A stretch of 9,463 nt of DNA from Betaproteobacteria bacterium (GTDB lineage Bacteria; Pseudomonadota; Gammaproteobacteria; Burkholderiales; Burkholderiaceae_D), in NCBI GenBank assembly GCA_015655165.1, contig JAATFN010000339.1, positions 1 to 9,463 of the forward strand. The letters are read 5' to 3'. The translations under genes and the position numbers were made by a program. Positions 1-6,207 of this stretch are shown here, piece by piece (the stretch's first letter is position 1; the number at the start of each line of letters is the position of its first letter). A model generated the notes under the pieces. It saw nothing but the letters and a program-made list of their open reading frames with translations, was not told the origin of the DNA and made no database searches.

Positions 1-18
1 ATCATTAACAAACACGCT

Positions 19-1797
19 TTAGAACCGTTTAAATTTTGATTCATCAATCGGTTTATCCTTATCGGATAAAGTATTTAAATTCGAAATTTTGCTCTCTTGT
101 TGATACGACTCATACGGCGTCACATTGTGATTTCTCTTTGGTGCGATCTTTTTCTGTTCACCAATCTGGAAAAATCTCATCATCTCGTTTAACTGGAATG
201 CCTGAGCACTCATTTCTTCGGATGTCGAGGACAATTCTTGTGAAGCAGAAGCACCCATTTGGGTAGATGCCGCCATCTGGCTAACTGCATCATTAATTTG
301 CTCTATGCCAATCGACTGTTCTTTGGATGCAGTAGAAATTTCCTGTACCAGATCTGCAGTCCTACGAATTGAAGGAACAATCTGCTCCAGTAATTCACCA
401 GCCTTTTCAGCGAGAGATACACTATTTTCCGCCACAAAAATAATTTCTTGTGCTGAAGCCTGAGAGCGTTCCGCCAATTTTCTGATCTCGGCTGCAACCA
501 CAGCAAATCCTTTTCCATGCTCTCCGGCTCTCGCAGCTTCGATAGCAGCATTTAAAGCCAGTAAATTTGTCTGATAAGCAATGTCGTCGATAATATTGAT
601 TTTTCCTGCTATCTGTTTCATTGCCAATACTGTCTCGCGAACTACTTCACCACCTTCTTTGGCCGCAGAAGCTGATTGGCTGGCAATCTCGTCAGTGATA
701 CGTGCATTTTCCGCATTTTTCTCTATCGTTAATGCAATACGCTCAATCGATGTGCTGGTCTCTTCAACGCTCGAGGCTTGCTGAGAAGAGCTATGGCTTA
801 ATGCTTGCGAAGAAGAAGATATCTCCTCTGAAGCTGCTGCCAATGAACTTGATGTGCTACTGACATCGGTAATCACATGAACCCATGTCGCGATCAGTTG
901 TTTGGTACTAAACAATATACTGCCGGTGTCTTTTGCAGACACAGGTACATTCACCGTCAAATCGCCTTTAGCTACCTTACGTAATACTGCCATGACCTCT
1001 TTAGGCTCTCCACCAACTTGCACGCGTATCAAGCGGTACGAAAAAAGCAGGCATACTTGCAATACGATCAGTGTCGCTCCCAGCAAAATAAACAGTATCA
1101 TCTCCAATTTGGTATATGCTTCTTTTGCCGATAACACATCTGACTGTGTACGATCGTTGACCATCTTCAAAAACGCATCTATCGGCTTCATCAAACGGTC
1201 GACTATCTCTAGATAGTGCTTATCGAACATCATACTCTGTGCCAATTTTTGATTTGGTGTACCAATCACAGTATATTCACCCGAAATATCTTTATAACGG
1301 CCATTCACTGCATTAAAGGCAGCAATATCAATAGCACCTAACTCGTCTGTAATGTTCATTGCCTCTTCGAGTTTATGCATTTCTTCCCGAGTAAACCCGA
1401 CTTTCTCCATCAAATCACGTAACGCAACATAGATTTCCTCATCTTGATTTTGCCTCTTTCCTGTAGTAAATACTTCCCAGTTAAAATGCGCATAATCATT
1501 GGGTCGAGCGCGCGTACCATTACGAATCCCGATAATGGTATGATAAAGTTCTTCATCTCTGGGATCCCCGGCAATGACATAGGCACGTGCATATTTGGTC
1601 AAATCTTCAGCGCTGTAACGTAATTCGTTTGCAAGCAAATAGGAGTGATATCTGGCTTCATACGCATAACTGAGTTTGTTATTGGCCTGATCCAATGTAT
1701 GCATAACACCGACAATAGCGCCTGAAAGAATAGCCAGTACAATGACTAATCCCCCAAATACCTGACGAATACTAATTCTTCGCGATAACCATTGCAT
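19..1797 (-). CDS. Methyl-accepting chemotaxis protein (membrane chemoreceptor)
   Basis: Transmembrane chemoreceptor that should control the CheA kinase encoded just upstream. Numbering from the chosen start (592 aa): a short basic N-terminus, a first membrane segment at about 15-35, a periplasmic sensor of about 195 residues, a second membrane segment at about 232-254, a HAMP region (about 255-306, with GGEPKEV and KGDLTV), then a long cytoplasmic coiled coil. The kinase-contacting hairpin tip is textbook: [18 protein letters not shown] at 409-426, followed by [18 protein letters not shown]. The sensor carries the string [22 protein letters not shown], which I recall from other receptors and hybrid kinases of proteobacteria; its ligand is unknown. 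The C-terminus (SKFKRF) has no NWETF-type CheR-docking pentapeptide. The frame stays open to an ATG at 1860 directly abutting the cheA stop, but that ATG has no Shine-Dalgarno. The ATG at 1797 has GGGAG 6 nt upstream and places the membrane segment normally. Identity is firm; start fairly firm. Confidence 0.95.
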   Translation of the reverse strand: MQWLSRRISIRQVFGGLVIVLAILSGAIVGVMHTLDQANNKLSYAYEARYHSYLLANELRYSAEDLTKYARAYVIAGDPRDEELYHTIIGIRNGTRARPNDYAHFNWEVFTTGKRQNQDEEIYVALRDLMEKVGFTREEMHKLEEAMNITDELGAIDIAAFNAVNGRYKDISGEYTVIGTPNQKLAQSMMFDKHYLEIVDRLMKPIDAFLKMVNDRTQSDVLSAKEAYTKLEMILFILLGATLIVLQVCLLFSYRLIRVQVGGEPKEVMAVLRKVAKGDLTVNVPVSAKDTGSILFSTKQLIATWVHVITDVSSTSSSLAAASEEISSSSQALSHSSSQQASSVEETSTSIERIALTIEKNAENARITDEIASQSASAAKEGGEVVRETVLAMKQIAGKINIIDDIAYQTNLLALNAAIEAARAGEHGKGFAVVAAEIRKLAERSQASAQEIIFVAENSVSLAEKAGELLEQIVPSIRRTADLVQEISTASKEQSIGIEQINDAVSQMAASTQMGASASQELSSTSEEMSAQAFQLNEMMRFFQIGEQKKIAPKRNHNVTPYESYQQESKISNLNTLSDKDKPIDESKFKRF

Positions 1798-1803
1798 GAC
1801 AGA

Positions 1804-1808
1804 CTCCC
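1804..1808 (-). promoter_or_regulatory. Ribosome binding site deciding the chemoreceptor start
   Basis: On the minus strand GGGAG lies 6 nt upstream of the ATG at 1797. The alternative ATG at 1860 is preceded by CGATCCCGATAA, which has no purine-rich match. This supports the internal start and leaves a 63-nt gap after cheA. Confidence 0.6.
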
Positions 1809-1860
1809 AGAGATACAGCGTAGCAATACACTCGTAACCTAACCAACTCCGTCTTGACAT

Positions 1861-4068
1861 TTATCGGGATCGTTGTTCTGTCGCTTCCAACTCGGTTTTT
1901 TCACATTGCTTAACGTATTCAACTAAATGTGCGACATCTAAAATCAAGGCAATTCTGCCATCACCCAAAATCGTAGACCCACTCAGTCCTTTCATTTTTG
2001 CGAACAATGTATTTAATGGTTTCACCACTGCTTGACATTCGCCTTGTAATTCATCGACCAGTAATCCGATTCTGTATTCTGCGTATTGAACGATCAGCAT
2101 ATTTTGACGCGGCATATTACGTAGTGGCATATCAAATAAACTGCGCATATTGATAAATGACAACGGCTCACCCCGTAAAGTGACGATATTATTATTCGCC
2201 GGATAACTCGTCAGATTAATGCATTCGACAACCAGATCTAACGGCAGAACAAATACCATATCGCCAACAATGACCTGAAATCCTGAAATGATTGCCAGCG
2301 TCAACGGCAACCTGATGTGCATCGTCGTACCCTGCCCTTGTATACTATCTATGGTTATCTTTCCGTGTAACTGATCAATATTTCGTTTGACCACATCCAT
2401 ACCGACGCCTCTACCAGAAATCGCCGTAATTTTTTCTGCTGTCGAGAAACCAGGCGAAAAGATAAAGTTAAGAATCTCGTTTTTTGTCAGTACTTCACCA
2501 TCTTGCACAAAGCCTTTCTCGATCGCTTTGGATAATACCTTTTGTTGGTTAATCCCTCGTCCATCGTCAATGATTTCAATCACAACACTGCCAGATTCAT
2601 GCCTGGCACGCATATTGATTTTTCCTTTTTTTTCTTTACCGCAAGCCACACGTTCATCTGTCGGCTCAATACCATGATCTATTGCATTTCTGACCAAATG
2701 CATTAATGGATTAGATATTTTTTCCATCATGGATTTATCCAGTTCTGTTTCCTCACCTGTAATCACCAAATCCACTTCTTTACCCAACTCTCTGGCTGTT
2801 TCTCTAATTACCCTTGGAAATCTCTGGAAAACCTCATTGATTTTTACCATCCGGAATGTCAATGCTGTATCCCGAATTTTTTCAACCAGTTCCGATATTG
2901 TTTGCGTCATTTCCTGAAACCGGTAATCTCGCTTGATCTTTGCAACCAGACTGGCTGTAGCACCTGCAATCACAAGTTCTCCCACAAGATCAATTAACTG
3001 TTCAAGTTTTTCTACTTCGATCTTGATAAACTGGTTATCTGAAATATCGCGTTGTGCCGTTGCCAACACAGGTAATTTTTCTGTTTTTATATGACTACCG
3101 ACAATAAGCTCTGCTGACATGCCATTTGCCAAAGGCTGCTCCTGATCTTTTCCTGTATTGACCAATAACGCGCATTCCTCTTGATCGAAAGACAACATCC
3201 GCTTCAATAAAGCCAGACAGTCCTCTGGCTTTTTGAAATTAGCCAATACGTCTCGATAAGCATCTATATCGCTAAATGGTGCTATCACTACAATGTTACT
3301 GTCATCTGACAACAGATCGAATACAGCAATAATTTCATCCTTTGTCGCCTCGGAATGGAATAAAATCTCGAATCCGATATAACAGTATTCTGGATCCATT
3401 TTCTTTGAAATTGGTAAACGTTCATCAATCACATGTATATCGATCACACTACCTAGCTTGCACAAATGTCGTATAAAAGTAATTGGACTCAAACCATACG
3501 TAAAAATTTTCCTATCAAACCTGAGCGACAAATACCAGTCTGGCGATTTAGAAAAGAAGCCTGTTATCTGGCGTGCAAGGTTGCGCTTCGGTTTCTTTTT
3601 ACTTTTTTCACGCTCACTTCTATCCAGATGAGTGGTCGATTCTTTCTTAAATACATTTCTTCCACTGCCAAGATAGGCTGATAATTTATCTTCAAGAAAA
3701 ATTCGCCTTTGCAAATCAATAGGCTGTTCTTCTTTACTATTTTCAATCGCATCAATCTGGCTACTGACATAATCATTGCATTCCAAAAGCAAAACCCGCA
3801 TCACGTCATCTAGTATCAATGTTGAATTTCGCACTTTGTCGAGAACGTTCTCAGTCATGTGCGTAAAACTGACCACTTGTTCAAATTCAAAAATCGATGC
3901 AGATCCTTTAATCGTATGCATGGAACGAAACACTGCATCAATGCCGGCTTTATCCACACCAATGAACGCCATCTGCAGCAATACCGTCTCCATGGCCGCT
4001 AATAGCTCACGGGCTTCCTGAACGAATGCTGATACGGCATCGTGTTTACGCTTCATTGGCTCTGTCAT
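1861..4068 (-). CDS. cheA: CheA-type chemotaxis histidine kinase with a non-classical P2 region
   Basis: Cytoplasmic histidine kinase at the centre of the chemosensory array. Numbering from ATG 4068 (735 aa): an Hpt/P1 domain at about 8-110 with phospho-acceptor His51 in FRSMHTIKGSAS; a basic linker at about 153-168 (REKSKKKPKR); an unusual domain at about 175-265 starting SPDWYLSLRF and including MDPEYCYIGFEI, where a P2 would normally be; P3 dimerisation at about 347-410; an ATPase with N box HLVRNAIDHGIE (457-468), G1 DDGRGIN (501-507), F box FSPGFST (537-543) and G2 GRGVGMDVV (552-560); and a C-terminal CheW-like P5 at about 595-722. All catalytic boxes are intact, so the kinase should be active. 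The frame is also open to a TTG at 4077. ATG 4068 or ATG 4056 is more plausible; neither has a strong Shine-Dalgarno. The start lies inside the upstream STAS gene (23-bp overlap), suggesting translational coupling. The receptor gene follows. Confidence 0.95.
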   Translation of the reverse strand: MTEPMKRKHDAVSAFVQEARELLAAMETVLLQMAFIGVDKAGIDAVFRSMHTIKGSASIFEFEQVVSFTHMTENVLDKVRNSTLILDDVMRVLLLECNDYVSSQIDAIENSKEEQPIDLQRRIFLEDKLSAYLGSGRNVFKKESTTHLDRSEREKSKKKPKRNLARQITGFFSKSPDWYLSLRFDRKIFTYGLSPITFIRHLCKLGSVIDIHVIDERLPISKKMDPEYCYIGFEILFHSEATKDEIIAVFDLLSDDSNIVVIAPFSDIDAYRDVLANFKKPEDCLALLKRMLSFDQEECALLVNTGKDQEQPLANGMSAELIVGSHIKTEKLPVLATAQRDISDNQFIKIEVEKLEQLIDLVGELVIAGATASLVAKIKRDYRFQEMTQTISELVEKIRDTALTFRMVKINEVFQRFPRVIRETARELGKEVDLVITGEETELDKSMMEKISNPLMHLVRNAIDHGIEPTDERVACGKEKKGKINMRARHESGSVVIEIIDDGRGINQQKVLSKAIEKGFVQDGEVLTKNEILNFIFSPGFSTAEKITAISGRGVGMDVVKRNIDQLHGKITIDSIQGQGTTMHIRLPLTLAIISGFQVIVGDMVFVLPLDLVVECINLTSYPANNNIVTLRGEPLSFINMRSLFDMPLRNMPRQNMLIVQYAEYRIGLLVDELQGECQAVVKPLNTLFAKMKGLSGSTILGDGRIALILDVAHLVEYVKQCEKTELEATEQRSR

Positions 4069-4366
4069 CCATATCAAAGAACAGTTCCATATGCAAAAAA
4101 CTGGCTATCTCTTTGATTTCTCGGCTATGGTGCTTAAAAAATAGCGTATGTGATTTTCTTTTCGCTTCTTTCTTAATCAATATCAATAGTTGCAGTCCTG
4201 CTGTGTCTATTGCCACAACATCACTTAAATCAACTTCCAGATAGGCATAATCCTGCACATATTGGATGAATCCATCCTTGACACTAGCAACATCAAATAT
4301 GGTGAGCTCTCCTGACATACAAAGCACCGTATGGCCATCGCGTATTGTCTCCGTTAGTTGCATCAT
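4046..4366 (-). CDS. Single-domain STAS protein of the chemosensory operon
   Basis: A 106-aa protein consisting of one STAS fold and nothing else. Visible: an N-terminal beta strand (HTVLCMSGELTIFDVAS), a hydrophobic strand LEVDLSDVVAID, then the signature loop D54-T55-A56-G57-L58 leading into an amphipathic helix (LQLLILIKKEAKRK). STAS proteins of the SpoIIAA type bind a partner and are switched by phosphorylation of a Ser in the DSSG loop. Aligned with that loop, the phospho-Ser position here is Ala56 and the preceding Ser is Thr55, so classical phospho-switching looks unlikely. The gene sits 6 bp after the receiver gene and overlaps the start of cheA, which ties it to the pathway. Its role in such clusters is not known to me; an adaptor or array component is a guess. 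No Ser/Thr kinase or PP2C-type phosphatase gene is in the window. It starts with two consecutive ATG codons (4366 and 4363). Confidence 0.88.
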   Translation of the reverse strand: MMQLTETIRDGHTVLCMSGELTIFDVASVKDGFIQYVQDYAYLEVDLSDVVAIDTAGLQLLILIKKEAKRKSHTLFFKHHSREIKEIASFLHMELFFDMDDRANEA

Positions 4367-4372
4367 TCACGC

Positions 4373-4741
4373 TCACGGCAAAATAATTTTCGAAACTGTA
4401 TTCAACAAGACATCGGTGACAAAAGGCTTTTTCAACCAGATTTTTACACCGAAGCTTTTCCCAATTCTTTTTTTCTGTTCATCACTTTCTGTTGTCAGCA
4501 TGATGATGGGCGTAAACTTATATTTCTGTAACTTCCTACATTCTTCGACGAATTCAAGACCATTCAAATGCGGCATATTGTAGTCAGATATAATCAGGTG
4601 ATACTTTCTACCATCCAGTTTATTGACACCGTCACGCCCATCTACCGCTTCTACAATGTCATAGCCATGCTCTTTTAATACTTCACTCACTGCCAAGCGG
4701 ATACTGCTCGAATCATCGATGATTAAAATGATCTGTCCCAT
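4373..4741 (-). CDS. CheY-like single-domain response regulator
   Basis: A 122-aa stand-alone receiver domain, close in size to E. coli CheY (129 aa). The acidic pair Asp9-Asp10 (IIDDSSSIR), phospho-acceptor Asp53 (IISDYNMPHLNG), the switch Thr83 (IIMLTTES) and Lys105 before Pro106 (LKKPF) are all present. The position of E. coli CheY Tyr106 is Trp102, a common variant in this sort of CheY. There is no output domain, so it must act by protein contact: on the flagellar motor, on another target, or as a phosphate sink. First gene of the operon: it ends TGA, then 6 nt, then the STAS gene ATG. The start ATG has only a weak GAG upstream, but the protein begins right at the first beta strand, so no earlier start is needed. 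Whether it is CheY in the motor sense cannot be told from sequence, so I give no symbol. Confidence 0.93.
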   Translation of the reverse strand: MGQIILIIDDSSSIRLAVSEVLKEHGYDIVEAVDGRDGVNKLDGRKYHLIISDYNMPHLNGLEFVEECRKLQKYKFTPIIMLTTESDEQKKRIGKSFGVKIWLKKPFVTDVLLNTVSKIILP

Positions 4742-4871
4742 ATGTTCTCGTTATATCAAAATGTTGATTGACAAAAATCGCGTCATTTGACATGCCACTC
4801 GACAAACGCACAAGAAAATACCGCGCTAAATAGCTCAGACGGGATTTTCCATTTATTCTCTATTTTGAAGA

Positions 4872-4900
4872 GTATTAGCAAGAGACTGTCAGTCGAACAA
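4872..4900 (-). promoter_or_regulatory. Weak candidate promoter for the chemosensory operon
   Basis: Minus strand: TTGTTC, a 17-nt spacer, then TAATAC preceded by TGC (extended -10 pattern). Each hexamer matches the sigma-70 consensus at only 3 of 6 positions, and the implied leader before the cheY-like gene is about 130 nt. I looked for sigma-28 (TAAA...GCCGATAA) and sigma-54 (GG/GC at -24/-12) patterns here and found no convincing one. Treat as a guess. Confidence 0.2.
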
Positions 4901-4958
4901 AGGCACATTTCAGGCTAATTTATGCGGTGATATTGCTGTACAGCATCAGCGACTGACA
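4887..4958. repeat. 9-bp inverted repeat enclosing the central palindrome
   Basis: TGTCAGTCG at 4887-4895 is the exact reverse complement of CGACTGACA at 4950-4958, with 54 bp between. The left arm also overlaps an 11-bp palindrome GACTG-T-CAGTC (4884-4894), so the GACTG unit occurs three times here. Either spaced regulator sites or chance. Confidence 0.35.
4934..4945. repeat. 12-bp perfect palindrome, candidate operator
   Basis: TGCTGTACAGCA reads the same on both strands. It lies 193 bp upstream of the cheY-like start and between the arms of a longer inverted repeat. Such symmetry fits binding by a dimeric regulator. The core CTGTACAG is too tightly spaced for a LexA box of the E. coli type (CTGT-N8-ACAG). 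No regulator is assigned. Confidence 0.35.
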
Positions 4959-5206
4959 TTTTTCATGTGTTTTTCCATTTTCATCATGCGGTAAAACTAT
5001 TCAACACTTGCTGTATCCAGTGCCAAAGCTTGTCAAAGTCACATGAAAATACGAACATTTTCTTCAAGGCACATATACCATATGTATATAAAGAGCAATT
5101 AGGCTATATGAATCTGAAATAACGCAGTATCTTATTTCAACCAAAATACGCTTTTTTAGTATTACAATGCAGCTCCATTGCTTATCATCACTATGCACCG
5201 TTACCA

Positions 5207-5235
5207 TTGGCATGATTCTGATAGGCAAGTAAAAA
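5207..5235 (+). promoter_or_regulatory. Candidate sigma-70 promoter of panB
   Basis: TTGGCA (5 of 6 to the -35 consensus) at 5207-5212, a 17-bp spacer, then TAAAAA (4 of 6 to the -10 consensus) at 5230-5235. A transcript would begin near 5242 and have a leader of about 60 nt before panB. The predicted start point falls in the palindrome at 5236-5248. Confidence 0.4.
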
Positions 5236-5248
5236 ATGATTTAATCAT
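5236..5248. repeat. 13-bp palindrome at the predicted panB transcription start
   Basis: ATGATT-T-AATCAT, with 6-bp perfect arms around one central base, lies directly after the candidate -10. Its position would suit a repressor operator. AT-rich palindromes of this size also arise by chance. Confidence 0.3.
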
Positions 5249-5256
5249 GTGACACC

Positions 5257-5282
5257 GTGCACGATGTGTATTACATATGCAC
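5257..5282 (+). repeat. Stem-loop in the panB leader
   Basis: GTGCA (5257-5261) pairs with TGCAC (5278-5282), and inside it ATGT (5264-5267) pairs with ACAT (5273-5276) around the loop GTATT, with a small asymmetric internal loop. It ends 10 nt before the panB Shine-Dalgarno. The stem is too small to name a riboswitch. It also contains a GTG that opens a spurious longer panB frame. Confidence 0.3.
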
Positions 5283-5292
5283 CTGTTCGTAT

Positions 5293-5298
5293 AAAGGA
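5293..5298 (+). promoter_or_regulatory. Ribosome binding site of panB
   Basis: AAAGGA lies 6 nt upstream of the ATG at 5305, a near-ideal site. It fixes the start there rather than at the in-frame GTG 5257 located 48 nt upstream, whose extra residues ([13 protein letters not shown]) do not resemble a PanB N-terminus. Confidence 0.8.
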
Positions 5299-5304
5299 AT
5301 AACT

Positions 5305-6135
5305 ATGTCAGGTTATTTGCAGGAAAATCAGGTCCCGCAACGCAGAAAAACGATCACGACAACAACGCTACAAACGATGCGCAACAAAGGTGAAAAAATC
5401 GCCATGTTGACTTGCTACGATGCCAGCTTTGCAACATTAATGGAAAATAATGGTGTCGACTCTATTCTGATTGGTGATTCATTAGGTATGGTCTCGCAAG
5501 GACATCACTCGACATTACCTGTCACCATTGAAGATATGGTTTACCACACTGCTTCTGTCGTGCGTGGTTGCACAACCACCCATATCATCGCCGATTTACC
5601 ATTTGGCACCTATGCAACACCGTTGATGGCTTTCGAGAATGCGGCCAAATTGATCCGTGCAGGCGCGCATATGGTAAAACTCGAAGGCGGTGCATGGCTT
5701 GTCGACACAGTACAATTCCTGACCCAACGCAGTATACCGGTATGCCTGCATCTTGGACTGACACCACAGTCAATGCATACGATGGGCGGCTTTAGAATTC
5801 AGGGCAAAACAAACGAAGCCGCGCAACAACTTATCGCCGATGCATTGGCATTGCAATCAGCCGGTGCAACATTATTTGTGCTCGAAGGTATTCCTGCCTT
5901 ATTGGGTAAAGAAATCACAGAGCACTTATCAATTCCCACGATCGGTATTGGGGCAGGTCCTGATTGCGCCGGACAAGTTCTTGTCATGCATGATGCCATC
6001 GGGGTCTTCCCTGGTCATAAAGCACGTTTTGTACGCGACTTCATGGAAGGCGCCAGCAGCATTGCCGAAGCCATTGCGCACTATGTTGCGGCTGTTAAGG
6101 ATGGTTCTTTCCCGGCACCCGAACACTGTTTCTGA
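5305..6135 (+). CDS. panB: 3-methyl-2-oxobutanoate hydroxymethyltransferase
   Basis: Transfers a hydroxymethyl group from 5,10-methylenetetrahydrofolate to 3-methyl-2-oxobutanoate (alpha-ketoisovalerate), giving ketopantoate, the first committed step to pantothenate and coenzyme A. It is a cytosolic Mg-dependent TIM-barrel enzyme. 276 aa from the chosen ATG (E. coli PanB is 264). The metal ligands known from E. coli (Asp45, Asp84, Glu114) appear here, shifted by a constant 13, as Asp58 (IGDSLGM), Asp97 (ADLPFG) and Glu127 (VKLEGG). The catalytic base Glu181 corresponds to Glu194 (VLEGIP). The family signature [17 protein letters not shown] is also present. Complete and apparently functional. 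panC and panD are not adjacent. It is transcribed alone in this window, away from the chemosensory operon and toward dnaJ, and ends at the shared terminator. Confidence 0.97.
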   Translation: MSGYLQENQVPQRRKTITTTTLQTMRNKGEKIAMLTCYDASFATLMENNGVDSILIGDSLGMVSQGHHSTLPVTIEDMVYHTASVVRGCTTTHIIADLPFGTYATPLMAFENAAKLIRAGAHMVKLEGGAWLVDTVQFLTQRSIPVCLHLGLTPQSMHTMGGFRIQGKTNEAAQQLIADALALQSAGATLFVLEGIPALLGKEITEHLSIPTIGIGAGPDCAGQVLVMHDAIGVFPGHKARFVRDFMEGASSIAEAIAHYVAAVKDGSFPAPEHCF

Positions 6136-6154
6136 TTTTTAGTACGCACAATAA

Positions 6155-6189
6155 AAAAGCGCCAGTGATGTATGTTCACTGACGCTTTT
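6155..6189. terminator. Bidirectional Rho-independent terminator between panB and dnaJ
   Basis: AAAAGCG-C-CAGTGA (6155-6168), a 7-nt loop, then TCACTG-A-CGCTTTT (6176-6189). In the dnaJ direction the odd position is a G-U pair, so the stem is unbroken and is followed by a run of six U. In the panB direction the same position is a C-A mismatch with four U after it, so it should work better for dnaJ than for panB. It starts 20 bp after the panB stop and ends 18 bp from the dnaJ stop. Confidence 0.85.
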
Positions 6190-6207
6190 ATTGTTCAGAT
6201 GGGCCGG

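Larger units (their letters stand above)
4742..5304. other. Non-coding divergent intergenic region with several palindromes
   Basis: 563 bp between the divergent cheY-like and panB genes. No ORF with a plausible start, ribosome site and protein-like composition is visible on either strand. It is AT-rich and holds a 12-bp palindrome (4934-4945), a flanking 9-bp inverted repeat (4887-4895 and 4950-4958), AT-rich inverted repeats (GAAAAT/ATTTTC at 5045-5062; ATATAC/GTATAT at 5073-5089), a 13-bp palindrome (5236-5248), a leader hairpin (5257-5282) and a candidate panB promoter (5207-5235). It is longer than promoters for two genes would need, so decayed sequence or an unrecognised small RNA is possible. 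Confidence 0.7.

Noticed and set aside
1..18. Possible start codon of the next operon gene (ATG on the minus strand at 5-3).
   Set aside because: Only one complete codon is visible and no clear ribosome site precedes it, so no gene can be supported.
4069..4077. TTG start for cheA at 4077, adding three residues.
   Set aside because: ATG codons follow at 4068 and 4056 and no strong ribosome site favours the TTG.
4768..4792. Two TTGACA hexamers on the plus strand at 4768-4773 and 4787-4792 that look like -35 boxes.
   Set aside because: No -10-like hexamer lies 16-18 bp downstream of either, and they point away from the gene whose start is nearest (cheY-like).
4791..4799. Minus-strand TGGCATG resembling a sigma-54 -24 element ahead of the cheY-like gene.
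   Set aside because: The required GC at the -12 position is absent at the right spacing (GA is there instead).
5121..5157. Terminator-like pairing GC(A)GTAT with ATACGC followed by six T on the plus strand.
   Set aside because: The stem is short and bulged with a loop of about 16 nt, and no gene ends upstream on that strand.
5257..5304. GTG start for panB at 5257, adding 16 residues.
   Set aside because: No ribosome site precedes it, whereas the ATG at 5305 has AAAGGA at ideal spacing.
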